From assembly GCA_023374025.1 (NCBI GenBank), contig SIJG01000079.1, positions 186,001 through 250,000 on the forward strand: 64,000 bases of DNA. Reading direction: 5' to 3'. The DNA is from Heterodera schachtii (Eukaryota; Nematoda; Chromadorea; Rhabditida; Heteroderidae). The first letter of the stretch is position 1. Every line of letters begins with the position of its first letter. Below the pieces are notes generated by a model. The model worked only from the letters and a program-made list of their open reading frames with translations. It searched no databases and was not told the origin of the DNA. Below are positions 31,441 through 45,457 of the stretch, piece after piece. Made by a program: the position numbers and the translations under genes.

Positions 31441-33107
31441 AGTTTTCTATATGATATTATGGTTTTTAAATAAAAATAATTAACTTTGAGAATATTTACT
31501 TCCTTATTTTAGCATTTTTTACCTTTTGTAATTTTTTAAAATTTATTTTTGTTTGATGTTTTCATTTGTCCATATTTTAACTAATCTTTCGTTCTTTGAT
31601 ATTCATTCTAAAATATATTTATTATCAATTTTTAATCTTAGACTTTGACTTTTAATGTGTAATATAATTTCATCTCGAAACTTCATGATTATCTGCTGTT
31701 TTTCCCATCTTTGCATTATTTTTTAATGTGATATAATTTTTTGTAAATATCGTTTAAATTATTTATCATTTTTTTATTTTAATTGTTTATGTTTATTTCC
31801 AATTTTTAAATGCATCAGTCACAATATAAATTTAAAATATTAATTTTCTCTTACAAACATTGGTTTTTCTGACCCGAGACTCGAAAAGCACTTTTCTCGA
31901 GCCGAAACATCAACTACTTGAACATTTTTTGACCGACCCGACCCGAAACCGAACTGACTTTTTTAAATGTATTGACCCGCAAAAACTATGTTTTTATTCT
32001 AAACCGACTTTATTATTTGGTTTTTTGGGGTCCATCGAGGCTAAAACTCCAATTAAATTCCGTCTAACTTTTCTAATTCTCTTTGTGTTGGGCCAATGGA
32101 TTTTCCCGAAAATTGTTCAAAATAATTCGTTCAACAAAAGCTTTCTCGGGCTTTATCTTTTTTCAATTGAAATGCTTAATGTACATATTAGCTCCTTACC
32201 CATAAAAAGTGCAAAAAAATTGGGAGGTGGAGTTCCGAAAGTTTTAAATTTATTTTGTTTCATTCTAAATTTCATTTGTTTTCTTAAATTCTTTTTAAAA
32301 TTTATTTTTCTTTATATTTTTTTGCATAATATTGGGTAGTATTGTATTTAAAATTGTGCTGAGCCTTAAAAGGTCTTTTAAATTATTTAAATTTTGCCAA
32401 AACAAATTTAATTTTCATTGCCACTTATTTTTTGTGAATATTTAAGTAAATTGCCTTTTAAATTTTGTTCATTAATTGGTTTTCTTGGTTTTCTCTTGCA
32501 TTTGATCAGTAATTTCACTGACAGGATCTTCCCTCTATTATTTTTTTAAATAATGTTATAACATTTAATATTTATTTATTATTTTTTGATTATTTTTCAT
32601 CTTTGATGATGTTTTTTTATTGTATTTTCTATAATTTTATTATTAAATTATGCTTTTTTTCTAAAAATCCGCTATGTAATTATTAATAAAAATTTATTTA
32701 ATTTATCACAGTTTTCATTCATTAAATACGGTATTAAATTTTTTAATTTTAATATTTATATTTACTTGCTGTTTTTTTTATTTTATTATTTTAGCGTAAA
32801 GTTAAATGAAATTGCAAAAGTCACACATATAAAAACTGAAAAAAATGCACAAAAATGAATTTTCTAATATTTAATTAATTTCTTTGTTTTCAAAAAGGGT
32901 AATAAAAAACATATATAAAAAAGTATTAATATCTAATTTAGTTTATTTTTAACATTTTAATATTTGGTTTACTCTTCTTCGTCAAAATCTTTTTAAAATG
33001 GCTCCAAAAACCTGATGCTGCTTTTTGGCTGTTCTTTAGCTGCTGTATATAATAGTGATGCTCGAGAGTCTCGGTATCGAGTATCGACTTGAGAAAAGAC
33101 TCTGCTT
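31441..33107. repeat. near-identical 1.66-kb duplication, copy 1
   Basis: From AGTTTTCTATATGATATTAT to the TCTCGGTATCGAG patch this copy matches 43643-45308 with a net length difference of one base; I saw almost no substitutions by eye. It includes an identical 159-codon ORF (31860-32339), which lacks any domain or codon-level signal and is most simply explained by the duplication. Flanking homology on the left (29640-31440 against 42640-43640) is much more diverged and has large indels. Confidence 0.9.
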
Positions 33108-33195
33108 TTTTGGTCTTGGTCTCGAATCTCGGTCTCGAGTTTTCAGTTTCGGTCTTCGGGACTTTCGAGACTTGAGACCGAAACTTTCTAACACC
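33061..33195. repeat. TCTCGGTATCGAG word patch
   Basis: GAGAGTCTCGGTATCGAGTA followed by alternating CTCGAG/TCTCGG words and, at the right, GACTTTCGAGACTTGAGACC. A related patch at 45262-45355 follows the other duplication copy but has a different right part. Confidence 0.6.
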
Positions 33196-36100
33196 CCTTA
33201 ATATAGTTTTGGTAACTTTTGCTTCATTTACTTACTCATTTACGTGGTCCAGTGGTTTGTGCTCTTGGTTATATTTTGATTTTTACGTTGGGTCAGTTCC
33301 CCTCCAATTAGTTATTTTTCTTTTCATTTAACAAAATTATCCCTTTTTCGATGGGAATTCAATCAGAAATCGACACCACCGGCGCCCAAACCCATATTTT
33401 TTCTTAAAAAATTGGATCATACCGCGCAAATTTGGGCATTTTTGGACAAAATCTGTTAATAAATTACGTATTTTTTTGTTTTTTGTTTGATTAGTATGAA
33501 TAATAAGTAGAGATTCTTTTTTTTAGGCAAAATGCTTAATAACTAATTTTTAGATACTTCAAGATTTATTGTATTTTAAGTTTCAAATAGTTCTTTTCTT
33601 TTTTCTTTTCTTTTTTTAATTTATTTTGTACTCTTTTGTTTATTTTTGTATTTTTTATTATTTTTAATTTAAAATTATTTCCAGCCCTCAGGAATTCTTT
33701 CTTTAATTTTTCATTTTTTTTGTTTTTTCTGATTTGGCTTTTTTGGATTTATTTATCCTTTCTCTTCCATTATTTATCTCTAAATATAAATGTCCAACCT
33801 ATTCGATTGATTTAATTAAATTTTTCCAAATTCTTTTTTAATGTTTTAATAATATGAATTGTCAAAAGAATGTTTACTGGTAAAAGGGAAATAAATGCCT
33901 GTTTTGATGAATTAATATAATATTTTATTTTCATTTCTTTCATAAAATTCCTCTGCTTTAGTAAAAATTAGTTATTAAACTAATTTATCTTCTAATTTAT
34001 TTTAAATGTTTAATTTTCGTGGTTATTTTTTGCTTTTTTTGTATTTTTTTATGTGTAAAATAATTTTTATGTTTATTTAATATTTAACTTTTCGGTAAAT
34101 AAAATTTTTTATATCATAAAAAATTTTCGTTCGATGTTTGACTGATATTCTATTCTATTATTTGGATTTGAATTTTGTTTATCATTTTGATTAGATGAAA
34201 GTCATTATTTAATTTTGCTTCAGTTTTTTTTTTAATATTTTTAATTTTTACTTTCCTTTATTTTTTTATAAATTTTATTATTTAAAAGCATATTATTTTT
34301 TATTTCATTAATTTTTCTTTATTTTTAAAATTCTCGTCTGTACTCCCTTTTCCGTTGCATTCTTCAGGAAGAAATTTTACATAAATTTAATTATACCGTT
34401 TTTTGTTTGATTTTTGTTAATTAGGATGATTAATTGTTATATAATATATTCTGCTTTGAAAAATATAGCAAAGTGTTGTAATGTTGTCAATTTTAATATT
34501 TATTTATTGTTTGAGTTTTTTTCATTCCTTTTACTTAAACTGTGTGAGCTTTAAGAAACTTTTCGTAATTTTTGTTGAATTTTTTTCTGTGTGAAATAAT
34601 TTTTATGTTTATTTTAAGATTAATCTTTTGTGGAGAGTCCATAATCTAAATTTATTGGGCTCAAAATATGATTCGGCTGGAGTGTTTTTCAAGAGATGTT
34701 CACGAATTTGAATCTTATTTGAATAAAAATGCAAAAAACGTCAAAATTCAGTGGTAAAAGTTAGGCAATGTTTAAGTGGGAGAAGCCAAGTTGAATTTGG
34801 GAGTGGTCAATAAATTCAAAATGTATCAAAAGACAATGAATGCCAAAAAAGAAGGCCAAAAAGACGGGGATGGGAAAAAAATATGAATAAAATAGTCCAT
34901 ATCCAAAAGCAATAAAACCACTTTTTTTTTGGTTCACCACAACAATTCTTTGTAATTTAAAACAAATTTTTTACCATTGATACAGTTTGTGGCGAAGATA
35001 CAAAAGTATCAATGATAGAATTATTTAAATTTAATAATTATTTGAATTTTATTTGTTAATTTAGTAAAATTTCGACTTAATAATTTTGACCACAATTTTT
35101 TTGAAACTCAATAAAAAATTTTTTGAATTTTATCAGAATAATAGAGAAAATTTTAATCATTTCTTCTGAAAAAATGTTACTAAGGAATTAAACTAAGGAA
35201 TTAAATGTATTATATAGTATGGTCATAAAAAAGGTAAGGTTGTTTAAATGCATGAAATTTGTTCAAACTTCAATTAAATTACGTTCATTTAAAATTTTTT
35301 TTAAATATGTCTTAAAAATTCATGTACAAAATTATTGGTCGAAATTTGTCGAAATTTTTTGGTTACAACTTCTCGTAATTTTTCCTAATTTTTTAAAATT
35401 ACATAAGTTAGAGATAGATAGATATGTAGAGCTATCATTTAGTTCCAAGTTTTTTTTCCTTTATCTGACTTAGGTTAAGCTATGTCCTGAGTTATTATTT
35501 AACAAATAAAATGAATTTTTTTTTTTTTTTCATTTTCCAAACATATTCTTCGCTGTCCAATTTTATCCACACTAATTTAAGTATTTTTAGCCTTGCTTTA
35601 GAAAAATATTCTTATTTTTTCATTTTTTAATTTATATTATTTTTTGAAAATTTATTTTTGTTTTGTCTTTTAATTTGTGATTATTTTAATTAATTGTTTC
35701 TTCTATTTATTCATTCTTTAATCTTCAGAAATATAAAATGCTAAACACTCTCTTGCAAAGTGTTGTTGTTTTTCCTTGGTAAAAATAATTATTCCGTTCT
35801 TTTTTATGTTTAAAATTAAATGTTTTACTAGGTCAAACCAACCGTTTCATTAGACTTTATCACTTTAATGAAGATATATTTTTATTTTCAATTTTTAATA
35901 TTTGACTTTGACTTTTAATGTGTAAAACTTTATGATTATCTGCTGTTTTCCCATATGCTTTATTTTTTAATGTGATATAATTTTTCGTATATCGTTTAAA
36001 TTATTTATCATTTTAAGCTTATGATATTTTTTTGTTAGATTTTGCTGTTATAATTGTATCATAATATATGCAATTTATATGAAATACATGGATTGCCTTA

Positions 36101-36657
36101 CCCCACCCCCGCTTTTTTTTCCCCAAATCACCTCCCACCCCCGGGTTTATCTTATCCTCTTCCTCCCACTTTACCTTATCCCGAATCATTCTCCATTCGT
36201 TTCCATAAAAAGGCAAAGTTCAGACTATCAGAAAGTTGAACCGTTTTGCTGTAAGGCGTCAATATCCCCGTGCTGTGGTCTAAATTAATTTGTTCACTTT
36301 TATTTGAAACCAAAAATTGAAAACTAATTAATTTATAAAAAAAAATTGCCAAAAATAAAAATGCAATTAAAGAAATTTGTTTTGATTAAAATGAGAAAAA
36401 ATCGTTGAGAAATTGAGTTTACTGACAATAAACGAAGATTAAATAGTTTTTTTTTGATTTCAATGACTTCGTCATCAAATGGAAAGGTAAATTAAAACAA
36501 ATTTTATTTTCCTTTTATTTATTTTTATTCAAAAGTTTTGTTTTTTTGCTCTCATGAATTTTTTCCCATTTTTTTGTTTCGCTGGTCATTTTGCTCATTT
36601 TACCCCTTGAACACTTTTTTCGTCGCGTTTTTCAAAAAACTTTTTCGGGAATAAATT
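33195..36657. other. AT-rich sequence, no gene
   Basis: 33370-33470 holds a degenerate half of the hairpin repeat (CACCGGCGCCCAAA, TTTTTGGACAAAATCTGTTA). 34640-34870 matches the repeat copy around 3300-3450. A C/T-rich stretch at 36098-36185 has overlapping ORFs on both strands. Nothing else recognised. Confidence 0.5.
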
Positions 36658-36670
36658 GGGGGGGGGGGGG

Positions 36671-36694
36671 CGACGGTGCGAAAGGCGCCGCCGG
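36671..36694. repeat. GC-rich hairpin repeat, copy 5
   Basis: Arm CGACGGTGC, loop GAAA, arm GGCGCCGCCG, preceded by a 13-G tract and TTTTTCAAAAAACTTTTTCG and followed by AATTTGAAGCAAATTGTTAA and AACAGATTTTGTCC. Confidence 0.75.
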
Positions 36695-39539
36695 GGAAAA
36701 TTTTGAAAATTTGAAGCAAATTGTTAAAACAGATTTTGTCCAAAATTGTCAATAATTCGAATTCTTTTATTTTTAATTCTGTCTTAAATCTAAAAATAAT
36801 TAAAATTCGTAATTTTCTTTAAAAATTTGAAATAAAGTTACCTAAAACTTATGAAAGTTGGTCCTTAGTTTTTTCATTACAATTATTATGAATCCATTTA
36901 TTTAAGGATTTAAATTGCATTTCTATTTTTATTTATCTGTAATATTACTTATTTTTAAATTTTTATTTTATTAAATTTTATATATATATATATTCTATTT
37001 CTATTTCTATTTAATGAAAATTCTAAATTTATTGTGCATTAGTTTGTTTTTTCTACTTTAATTATAATAAATTTAATTGTTTTTTTTGAATTTTATTAAT
37101 AATCTACTTTTTGTTAAATTATTAATTTTATTATTATTTTCGTTAAATTATTATCTTTCAAATTCTTATTTCTTTTTCTTTTTTTAAATTCACGACAACC
37201 TCGCACTTCGGCCATTATTGTTTTCTTACAAAGGAGAGGTCGGCAAGTTGCTTTTAATTAAAAAACTATGATTTTATGAACTATTTTAACATAATTTTAA
37301 ATAAATTAATAATTTCTGAATGTATTTTCCAATATATATATTTTTAAAATTATTTGTAGGTTATTTTTCGTTTTTGTGTAAGAGTGGACCCAAACAAATT
37401 AGGAAGAATATTTGATAAATTTAATTATAGCGTCTTTTATTGATTTTGGTTGATTAGGATGACTATTTATTATACAATATATTCTTTTACCAATCTATTA
37501 CGGTTTTTTTTCATGAATGTCTATTGAATTTCAATTAATAATTTTGTACTTATTTAACATTTGAAATTTATTTTAGTAAAGAACAAATTAATTAATACCA
37601 TTTAAATCTAAATATTGTTAGTAAAAAAAATTATTTTTTTCTTTTATAATTTTGATTTTTCATTTATCTCAATTATTTTCCTTTCTTTCTTAAATTATGC
37701 TTAACGCCTTCAAAATTTTCATTAACTTTTCTTTTTTTTTCAATTCACATCCGTTCAACCGTTTGAATTTGCGAAAGAATTATTTCTATTAAATTTACCC
37801 ATTTTTAAATGGTTATTTTATTAAACACATTTTTCTGTACCATTTTTAATTTTGGCAGTTCCTTTGCTGATATTTATTATTAAAAGATAGATTTTTACAG
37901 TCTTTTTTCACTTTTCAGCAAATTGTTTTCCATTTTTGAATCTTTATATATGTGTCTTTTATGTAATCTTCATATTAAAAATTTTAAATGAAAGGTCAAT
38001 TTGTTCAGTTAATTTATTTTTATTTTTTGTAAAGTTTTGATTTTTTTTTCATTAATTCTTTATTGTCTTTCTGTTCATCAATTCGCATTAGAACTGTTTA
38101 ATTGTTTTGGCTTTCATTTTTAAATGGGCACTTAATTATTTATTAAAAATAATAAATATTCATTCATTTATAAATATGTGTATTTTTTGTTCAATGTTTT
38201 CTTAAATTTGGATTTTATAGTATTTTTATTTAAGATTTTGTCATTTTGAATTATTTTTTTTAGTTATTTTTATATTTATTTGTTCGATTTTTTTGGTTTT
38301 ATAATATTTGGTTGGCCTATCTTTTTTTATATTATATTTATTTTTTCCTTATATTATTAGATATTAATCTTTCTATCAGTATAATTTTTAGGTTTCATTT
38401 TTAAATTCATTCATTAAAATTTGGATTGCTTTTCTTTATTTTTTCGTTAAATATTTCATTTTTTAAATTCAATTACTTTTATTTTCCTTTTTTCCATTTC
38501 ATGTGAAGTCGCCTACGATCACATTGTTCGTGCGGGGTTTTCCGGAAATTATACTTAGTTTATTTTTTTAAAGTGAATTTTAAGTTGCTTTTACGTTAAA
38601 TTTTAAATTTTGCGCAACTTTTAAATTCAGTTAAATTTTCTAATTTGTAAGTTCATTTCTATTTTTCGGGTTTTTTGCTGGTGTTTCTTCTCCCTTTTGT
38701 ATTTCATTTTCTTAATTAGTTAATCATTTTATTTTCTATATTTATATTTTAACAATTTGAATTGTATTTCATTTATTAATTGAATGTTCATAAATTGCAA
38801 ACAAAATTTCAAAAAAATTATGTTTTTCAAAATCTATGCTTCTTTTTGATCAATTTTCTCTTTTGGGGGTTGTAATTCATAGGGGGTTCAAATACAGTAA
38901 ATACGGTAGTTTTATCATTTTTTCATAAATTTATATTTTATCGGTTTTGTTATTGCATTTCATTTGTATATTTTCCTGAAATTACTCATATTTTCATTTG
39001 TATTTATCCGGTAATATTTGGTTTAAGTTTTTGTTTTCAAATTTTAAGGCATAAAAAATGATAAATTTTATATGATTGCTAAGCTTTTTCATGGCATTAT
39101 TATTAAAATTTTACATTTGAACAGTTTTTGCACAAACCAATTTCCACCTCCCTTTTTTGAAGGTTATGGCTTTTTCTTTTATTTAATTGGATTTTTTTTA
39201 ATTAATCAACTTTTACTTCTTTATTTTTTTCATTTGATTAAATTTTTGCTGACAATGAATGTTTAATTAGGTGCTGAGTCGTTATATAAAAACCATCAAT
39301 AAGGGCGGGCGTTATATAAAAAACCATCAAATGAAAATTTCCAACAAAAAACTGCCCATAAATTTCATCTGCTGGCGAATAGAACATTTGATTGTGCACA
39401 TTTATTTTTCTTATTTTACATTTTTACTGAATTTTATTTTGTTAATAAAATTGGTGGCACTTTTGCAGTTTATTCTTAAAAATCCATATTAAAACAATTA
39501 ATTAAAAAATGAAGAGCAAAACTATCACAAGAAAACCCA

Positions 39540-39780
39540 TTAATATTCATAATTATAACGAAAAAGTTTAATTTAATTAAATATTTAATGAATTTATTTC
39601 AATTCTTTATTATATTAGCAATTTTTTAATATTTTTGCTTTTTTGTCATTTTGAATATAATTTAATATTTGAGTAATTTTTTAATTTTGCATTTTTGATA
39701 AATTTTTGCTGATCGTAATAGCATAATGTTTACTATTTATATAAAATAATCGGAGTGCTTCTTAATGCTTTGCAATGTGA
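39540..39780. repeat. dispersed repeat, pair with 63270-63500
   Basis: AAAAGTTTAATTTAATTAAA through ATAATCGGAGTGCTTCTTAA is repeated at 63280-63497 with very few changes. Immediately upstream, CATCTGCTGGCGAATAGAAC (39367) also recurs at 62900, in the same order but at different spacing. Confidence 0.85.
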
Positions 39781-40398
39781 ACTTTATGAAACGGTTTTAA
39801 ATGCCTTTTTCTAAGAATAAAGTCATTTCGGATTTTTCAAAGACCGAATTTATTTATTTTTAATTCCATTGAATTTTCAAGTTTTTCATCATCTATTCTA
39901 TTTTCAAATTGTTATTAATTTCATGTTCAAACGCATACACTCGGTCTATAAATTAGAAAATTTGTCTTTTTTTCCGTCCTTTTTTTTTATTAAGCCAATT
40001 TTTTTGTTTGGTTTTAATTTTTGAATATTTTGTTTGACTAATCTTTTATTTAAGTTAATATTCATTCTCTATTATTCTAAAAATTATTGAAATGCTAAAT
40101 TAGCTTCTCTTTTCTTTGCTTTTTTAAATTTATCTTTACTATTTTTAATGTTTTTGTTAATTAGATATTTTTTAATTCTCATTAAATTTTCTTTTTTCTA
40201 ATTCACGACTAGTCGACCATTTGCGTCATTAATTGGATGAATGAATGGATTATATTGGATGAATGAATGGATAATATTTACTCTTTTGTTAATTTATTAT
40301 TTATTTCTAACTTTTATATTAGTTTTAAATTTTATATAATTATTGAATTATATATCCTTTTTGTATGTTATTTATGAAGCATATTTTTATGGGTTTTC

Positions 40399-41549
40399 AT
40401 TGGAGACCGGACAAGAGGGTCGGTTGAACGGTTTCGGTTAAAAACCGAAAAAAAACCGAAAAACTCAAAAAATTCTCGGTCGAACGGTTTCGGTTAAAAA
40501 ACCAAAAAAAAAAACCGAAATCGAAAAAACCGAAGAAAATTTTTCGGTTTATTTCGATTTTTCGTTTTTTTTGAATTCTTTAATTTTTTTCCAAAAAAGC
40601 AATAAACTATTTCTATTAATGAAAAAGCAAAAATCTCCTCTGAGTAAAATCGTAGAGCTATTGAAACTCTATTGAATGGTGTACTAAAGGTTTGGAAAAT
40701 GATATAAAAGGCAGCCAAAAAACATGTGTTTGCTCATTGATTCTAAAAACCACAAAGATTAGTTTTAGCGATTTGGTGCCTTTTGGCGTTTTTCCGAAAA
40801 ATTCCATTAAAAATTCAAAAAAAATCGGAAAAACACACCCTTAAGAAATGATCTAAAAAATTCAGAGAATATACCTTTATGAATTGAAAAATTTTCACAA
40901 AAATTGTTCGCCAAAATTCATTTTTTTCTTGATAAAAAATTTTAGGTTTAAAAATATTCTTATTGAAAAACAATATAAAATATTGAATAATATATAAATC
41001 AGCAAAATTTAGTTTTTTGGTTAGTTTTTATGTGTTTTGCTCCCTAAAAAATCATTAATTAAAAAATTTAAATGCCTTTTTTCATGCCTTTTTCGGGATT
41101 TTTGTGCCTTTTTTCAGTGCCATTTTGCGCTTTTTGGTGCTTTAATTGCTAGCTCTAGCCATAACTTTAGGGCCGGCGGTGCTGATAAGCGCCGCCGCGA
41201 AATTTTTTTGTAATTTTAATGCTATTTGTTAGCAGATTTTGTCTATAAATACCAAATTTTGAGATTTTGGGCTAATTTTTTAAGAAAAGCTAGCTTTTTG
41301 GGGGGTCGGCGGTGCCGATAGGCGCCGCCGGAGAAAAATTTTAAGATTTTTTAATGAATTTTATTTAAAAAAATGGCCAACTGATTTGTCAAAAAAGTCG
41401 GTCGATCGCTTTTTTAATTATTTCGGTCGAACGGTTTCGGTTAAAAAACCGAAAAAACCGAAACCGAAAAAAACCGAAAAACTCAAAAATTTCTCGGTCG
41501 GTTTTTTCGGTTAAAAACCGAAAAAAAACCGAGCTGTCCGATCTCTAAT
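40399..41549. mobile_element. element with CGGTTTCGGTTAAAAACCG arrays at both ends
   Basis: Ends GGAGACCGGACA and, inverted, TGTCCGATCTCTA. Both end regions (40415-40560 and 41400-41535) repeat GGTCGAACGGTTTCGG and AAAAACCGAAAAA, each unit self-complementary. Two hairpin repeats lie inside (41173, 41306). I found no clear target duplication. ORF 40494-40718 is an array translation. Confidence 0.6.
41173..41331. repeat. tandem pair of GC-rich hairpin repeats
   Basis: Copies at 41173-41196 (arm CGGCGGTGC, loop TGATAA, arm GCGCCGCCG) and 41306-41331 (TCGGCGGTGCC, loop GATA, GGCGCCGCCGG), 133 bp apart. Between them is the conserved tail GCTATTTGTTAGCAGATTTT and TTTTTTAAGAAAAGCTAGC. The same spacing occurs at 48184/48318, so the family may have a unit of about 134 bp. 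Confidence 0.75.
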
Positions 41550-41679
41550 AAAAACTATCAATAAGGGCGTTATATAAAAAACCATCAAATGAAAATTTCC
41601 AACAAAAAACTGCCCATAACTTTTGTCTAAGTAAACCAAATTATATATTCTTGGTAATATTCGATAGCCCTAACATTTC

Positions 41680-42133
41680 TCTATTAGCTCACCTAAATTT
41701 CAAAAAATTTGGCCAAGTTTGAGCAAAGTTATGGCCAAGACTACCCAAGGAACCTGGTTTTCAAACATTTTTGGCCATAAATTTTTTAAAATTTTGCAGG
41801 CTAATCAAGGAAACGTAGGCTAGCGAATGGTATCAAGGCCACTTTATTTTGTTCGTTCTAAGAATGTTTTGATCAGAATTTTTGATCATCAAATTTTTTT
41901 ATGTCAAATGAAAAAATTTCGTTATAAATTGTTAAGATTTTTTGGTTTTTTAATATCATTATATCCCTAATTGTTCTCTATTAGCTACCGAAGTTTTAAA
42001 AAATTTCGTTAGGTTTCAAAAAATTTATGGCCAAAAATGTTTGAAAACCAGGTTCCTTGGGTAGTCTTGGCCATAACTTTGCTCAAACTTGGCCAATTTT
42101 TTTTTAATTTAGATGATCTAAAAGAGAAATGTT
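41680..42133. repeat. fold-back element with about 110-bp arms
   Basis: AACATTTCTCTATTAGCTCA... TTTGGCCAAGTTTGAGCAAA, GTTATGGCCAAGACTACCCA and AGGAACCTGGTTTTCAAACA at 41680-41790 are mirrored at 42003-42133. Related by words (CATAACTTTTGTC, TATTCGATAGCCCT) to the elements at 7244 and 21998. The left side abuts a segment shared with 39285-39360 (ACCATCAAATGAAAATTTCC). Confidence 0.75.
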
Positions 42134-42639
42134 ATAAAAATATTAAAATAACAGAAAACCCAAAATATTGATTATATGGCAAAAACATTCACAAAACCCG
42201 AATTCTTAAATAAAACTGTTTGTGTGTTTTGGCACTTTTTAAATAATGGGGAATATTTTCAAAAACCAAATACCATCAAATTTTACCAAAAATTTTCCGT
42301 TTTTTCTCATTTCAAGCCATTTTCGGCTCTTCAGATAAATATGAAGAATCTTCCAACTTGGTGTAATTGACTGCTTTATTCAGCATAAAGTTAGCTTGTA
42401 ATAATTATATCAGTTTTTTCATAATATTCTGAGTTTTTTTTGGAATTTTTGTCGAATATTTGCTAAATATTTTTGTAATTATTTTTTTATATGTTTAAAT
42501 TTTCTCGGTTATCGTTTTTGTATATTTTTTTATATGTAAAATATTTTTTTGTTTTTTGGTATTTAATGTTTTGGTAAATCAGATAAACTGTAGTTCGCTG
42601 TTTGACTGATATATTATTCTCTATTATTTGGATTTGAGT

Positions 42640-43642
42640 TTTGTTTATCATTATGATTAGATGAAAGTCATTATTTAATTTTCCTTCCGTATTTTTTTTA
42701 TATTTTTAGTTTTTTCTTTCCTTTATTTTTTACAAATTTTATTATTTTATCTGCAAAAATGCATATTGTTTTTTATTTTCATTAATTTTCTATTTTTTTT
42801 AATTCTCGGCTGTACTCCCGTTACCGTTGCAACATGGGTGGGCCTAAACCAATTAGGAAGAATATTTTACATAAAATTAATTATAGTCTTTTATTGGTTT
42901 TTAATTGCTTCTTAATTTTAATTCTGTAAATAAATGAAATTTTCTTTTCTTATTTTTCGTTTGATAAACATTCTCATGGAAAAAATTACAATTTTAGCAA
43001 AAAAATTAATTTAAAAAAATACTTCGGCTAATATCGTCCTTTTATAAAAATTGAAAATTGTTGTCATTTTATTTTCATTATTTTAGTTTCTTAATTTTAT
43101 ACTTCAAATAAGTTCATTTTTTCGGTTTTTAAAATAATATAATGTTCCAACTGTTGTGCCATCCCTCCATAGAATTGTTTGACGGGATGAATTTTTATAT
43201 TTTATTTTATTTATCTTTGGATGCTTTTAACATTAATATGATAATCTTCGAATAAATTTTATTTATTTTATTCACTTTATCTTTGTTAATAAAAGTTTAT
43301 TTAATTTATCATAATTATTTGCTAATGCAAATTAATTTTCCATTTAAATTTAAAGCATCTTTTTGATTGTTCAATTTTTATGTGCTCATTATTTTGTTTT
43401 ATTCCGTTTTCATTATAATAAATTGGGATTTGTTTTTTTTTCTTAATAGTATTTTCGTTAATTATTATCTTTTAAATTCTCATTTATTTTTCCTATTTTT
43501 TCAATTCTCGGCAAAAGGTCCGTTTTTTCCATCATTGGGTGAATGAATAAATTTGTGAATTTAATTAAGTGCAAATGCATTTTCTGTGGTAATTCTTTCT
43601 ATTTATTAGGATACTTTACATATTTTTAATTATTCTTTCCTT
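42640..43642. repeat. diverged duplicate of 29690-31440, with deletions
   Basis: ATTCTCGGCTGTACTCCCGT, TACCGTTGCAACATGGGTGG (42812) equals 29827; CTTCGGCTAATATCGTCC (43023) equals about 30888; ATGTTCCAACTGTTGTGCCA (43141) equals 31102. Order is kept but large pieces are missing between. Confidence 0.85.
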
Positions 43643-45308
43643 AGTTTTCTATATGATATTATGGTTTTTAAATAAAAATAATTAACTTTGAGAATATTTA
43701 CTTCCTTATTTTAGCATTTTTTACCTTTTGTAATTTTTTAAAATTTATTTTTGTTTGATGTTTTCATTTGTCCATATTTTAACTAATCTTTCGTTCTTTG
43801 ATATTCATTCTAAAATATATTTATTATCAATTTTTAATCTTAGACTTTGACTTTTAATGTGTAATATAATTTCATCTCGAAACTTCATGATTATCTGCTG
43901 TTTTTCCCATCTTTGCATTATTTTTTAATGTGATATAATTTTTTGTAAATATCGTTTAAATTATTTATCATTTTTTTATTTTAATTGTTTATGTTTATTT
44001 CCAATTTTTAAATGCATCAGTCACAATATAAATTTAAAATATTAATTTTCTCTTACAAACATTGGTTTTTCTGACCCGAGACTCGAAAAGCACTTTTCTC
44101 GAGCCGAAACATCAACTACTTGAACATTTTTTGACCGACCCGACCCGAAACCGAACTGACTTTTTTAAATGTATTGACCCGCAAAAACTATGTTTTTATT
44201 CTAAACCGACTTTATTATTTGGTTTTTTGGGGTCCATCGAGGCTAAAACTCCAATTAAATTCCGTCTAACTTTTCTAATTCTCTTTGTGTTGGGCCAATG
44301 GATTTTCCCGAAAATTGTTCAAAATAATTCGTTCAACAAAAGCTTTCTCGGGCTTTATCTTTTTTCAATTGAAATGCTTAATGTACATATTAGCTCCTTA
44401 CCCATAAAAAGTGCAAAAAAATTGGGAGGTGGAGTTCCGAAAGTTTTAAATTTATTTTGTTTCATTCTAAATTTCATTTGTTTTCTTAAATTCTTTTTAA
44501 AATTTATTTTTCTTTATATTTTTTTGCATAATATTGGGTAGTATTGTATTTAAAATTGTGCTGAGCCTTAAAAGGTCTTTTAAATTATTTAAATTTTGCC
44601 AAAACAAATTTAATTTTCATTGCCACTTATTTTTTGTGAATATTTAAGTAAATTGCCTTTTAAATTTTGTTCATTAATTGGTTTTCTTGGTTTTCTCTTG
44701 CATTTGATCAGTAATTTCACTGACAGGATCTTCCCTCTATTATTTTTTTAAATAATGTTATAACATTTAATATTTATTTATTATTTTTTGATTATTTTTC
44801 ATCTTTGATGATGTTTTTTTATTGTATTTTCTATAATTTTATTATTAAATTATGCTTTTTTTCTAAAAATCCGCTATGTAATTATTAATAAAAATTTATT
44901 TAATTTATCACAGTTTTCATTCATTAAATACGGTATTAAATTTTTTAATTTTAATATTTATATTTACTTGCTGTTTTTTTATTTTATTATTTTAGCGTAA
45001 AGTTAAATGAAATTGCAAAAGTCACACATATAAAAACTGAAAAAAATGCACAAAAATGAATTTTCTAATATTTAATTAATTTCTTTGTTTTCAAAAAGGG
45101 TAATAAAAAACATATATAAAAAAGTATTAATATCTAATTTAGTTTATTTTTAACATTTTAATATTTGGTTTACTCTTCTTCGTCAAAATCTTTTTAAAAT
45201 GGCTCCAAAAACCTGATGCTGCTTTTTGGCTGTTCTTTAGCTGCTGTATATAATAGTGATGCTCGAGAGTCTCGGTATCGAGTATCGACTCGAGAAAAGT
45301 CTCGGGTT
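43643..45308. repeat. near-identical 1.66-kb duplication, copy 2
   Basis: Partner of 31441-33107 at a constant offset of 12202 (12201 after a one-base T-run difference). Carries the same 159-codon frame (44062-44541). The end lies within the TCTCGGTATCGAG patch at 45262-45355. Confidence 0.9.
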
Positions 45309-45457
45309 TTTTGATCTCGGTCTCGGGTTTTCAGTCTCGGTCTCGGTCTATTATCCCTTTTTCGATGGGAATTCAATCAGAATTTTAACAATTAAAATCA
45401 TAAAACATTGTTATTTTTGGACTTTCACAAAGTGCACTAGAAATCAAAAAATTTTCC

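Noticed and set aside
31860..32339. 159-codon ORF, identical at 44062-44541, as a conserved gene
   Set aside because: The whole 1.66-kb DNA segment around it is equally identical, so identity is no evidence of selection; composition is that of random T-rich DNA and no domain or splice signals are seen.
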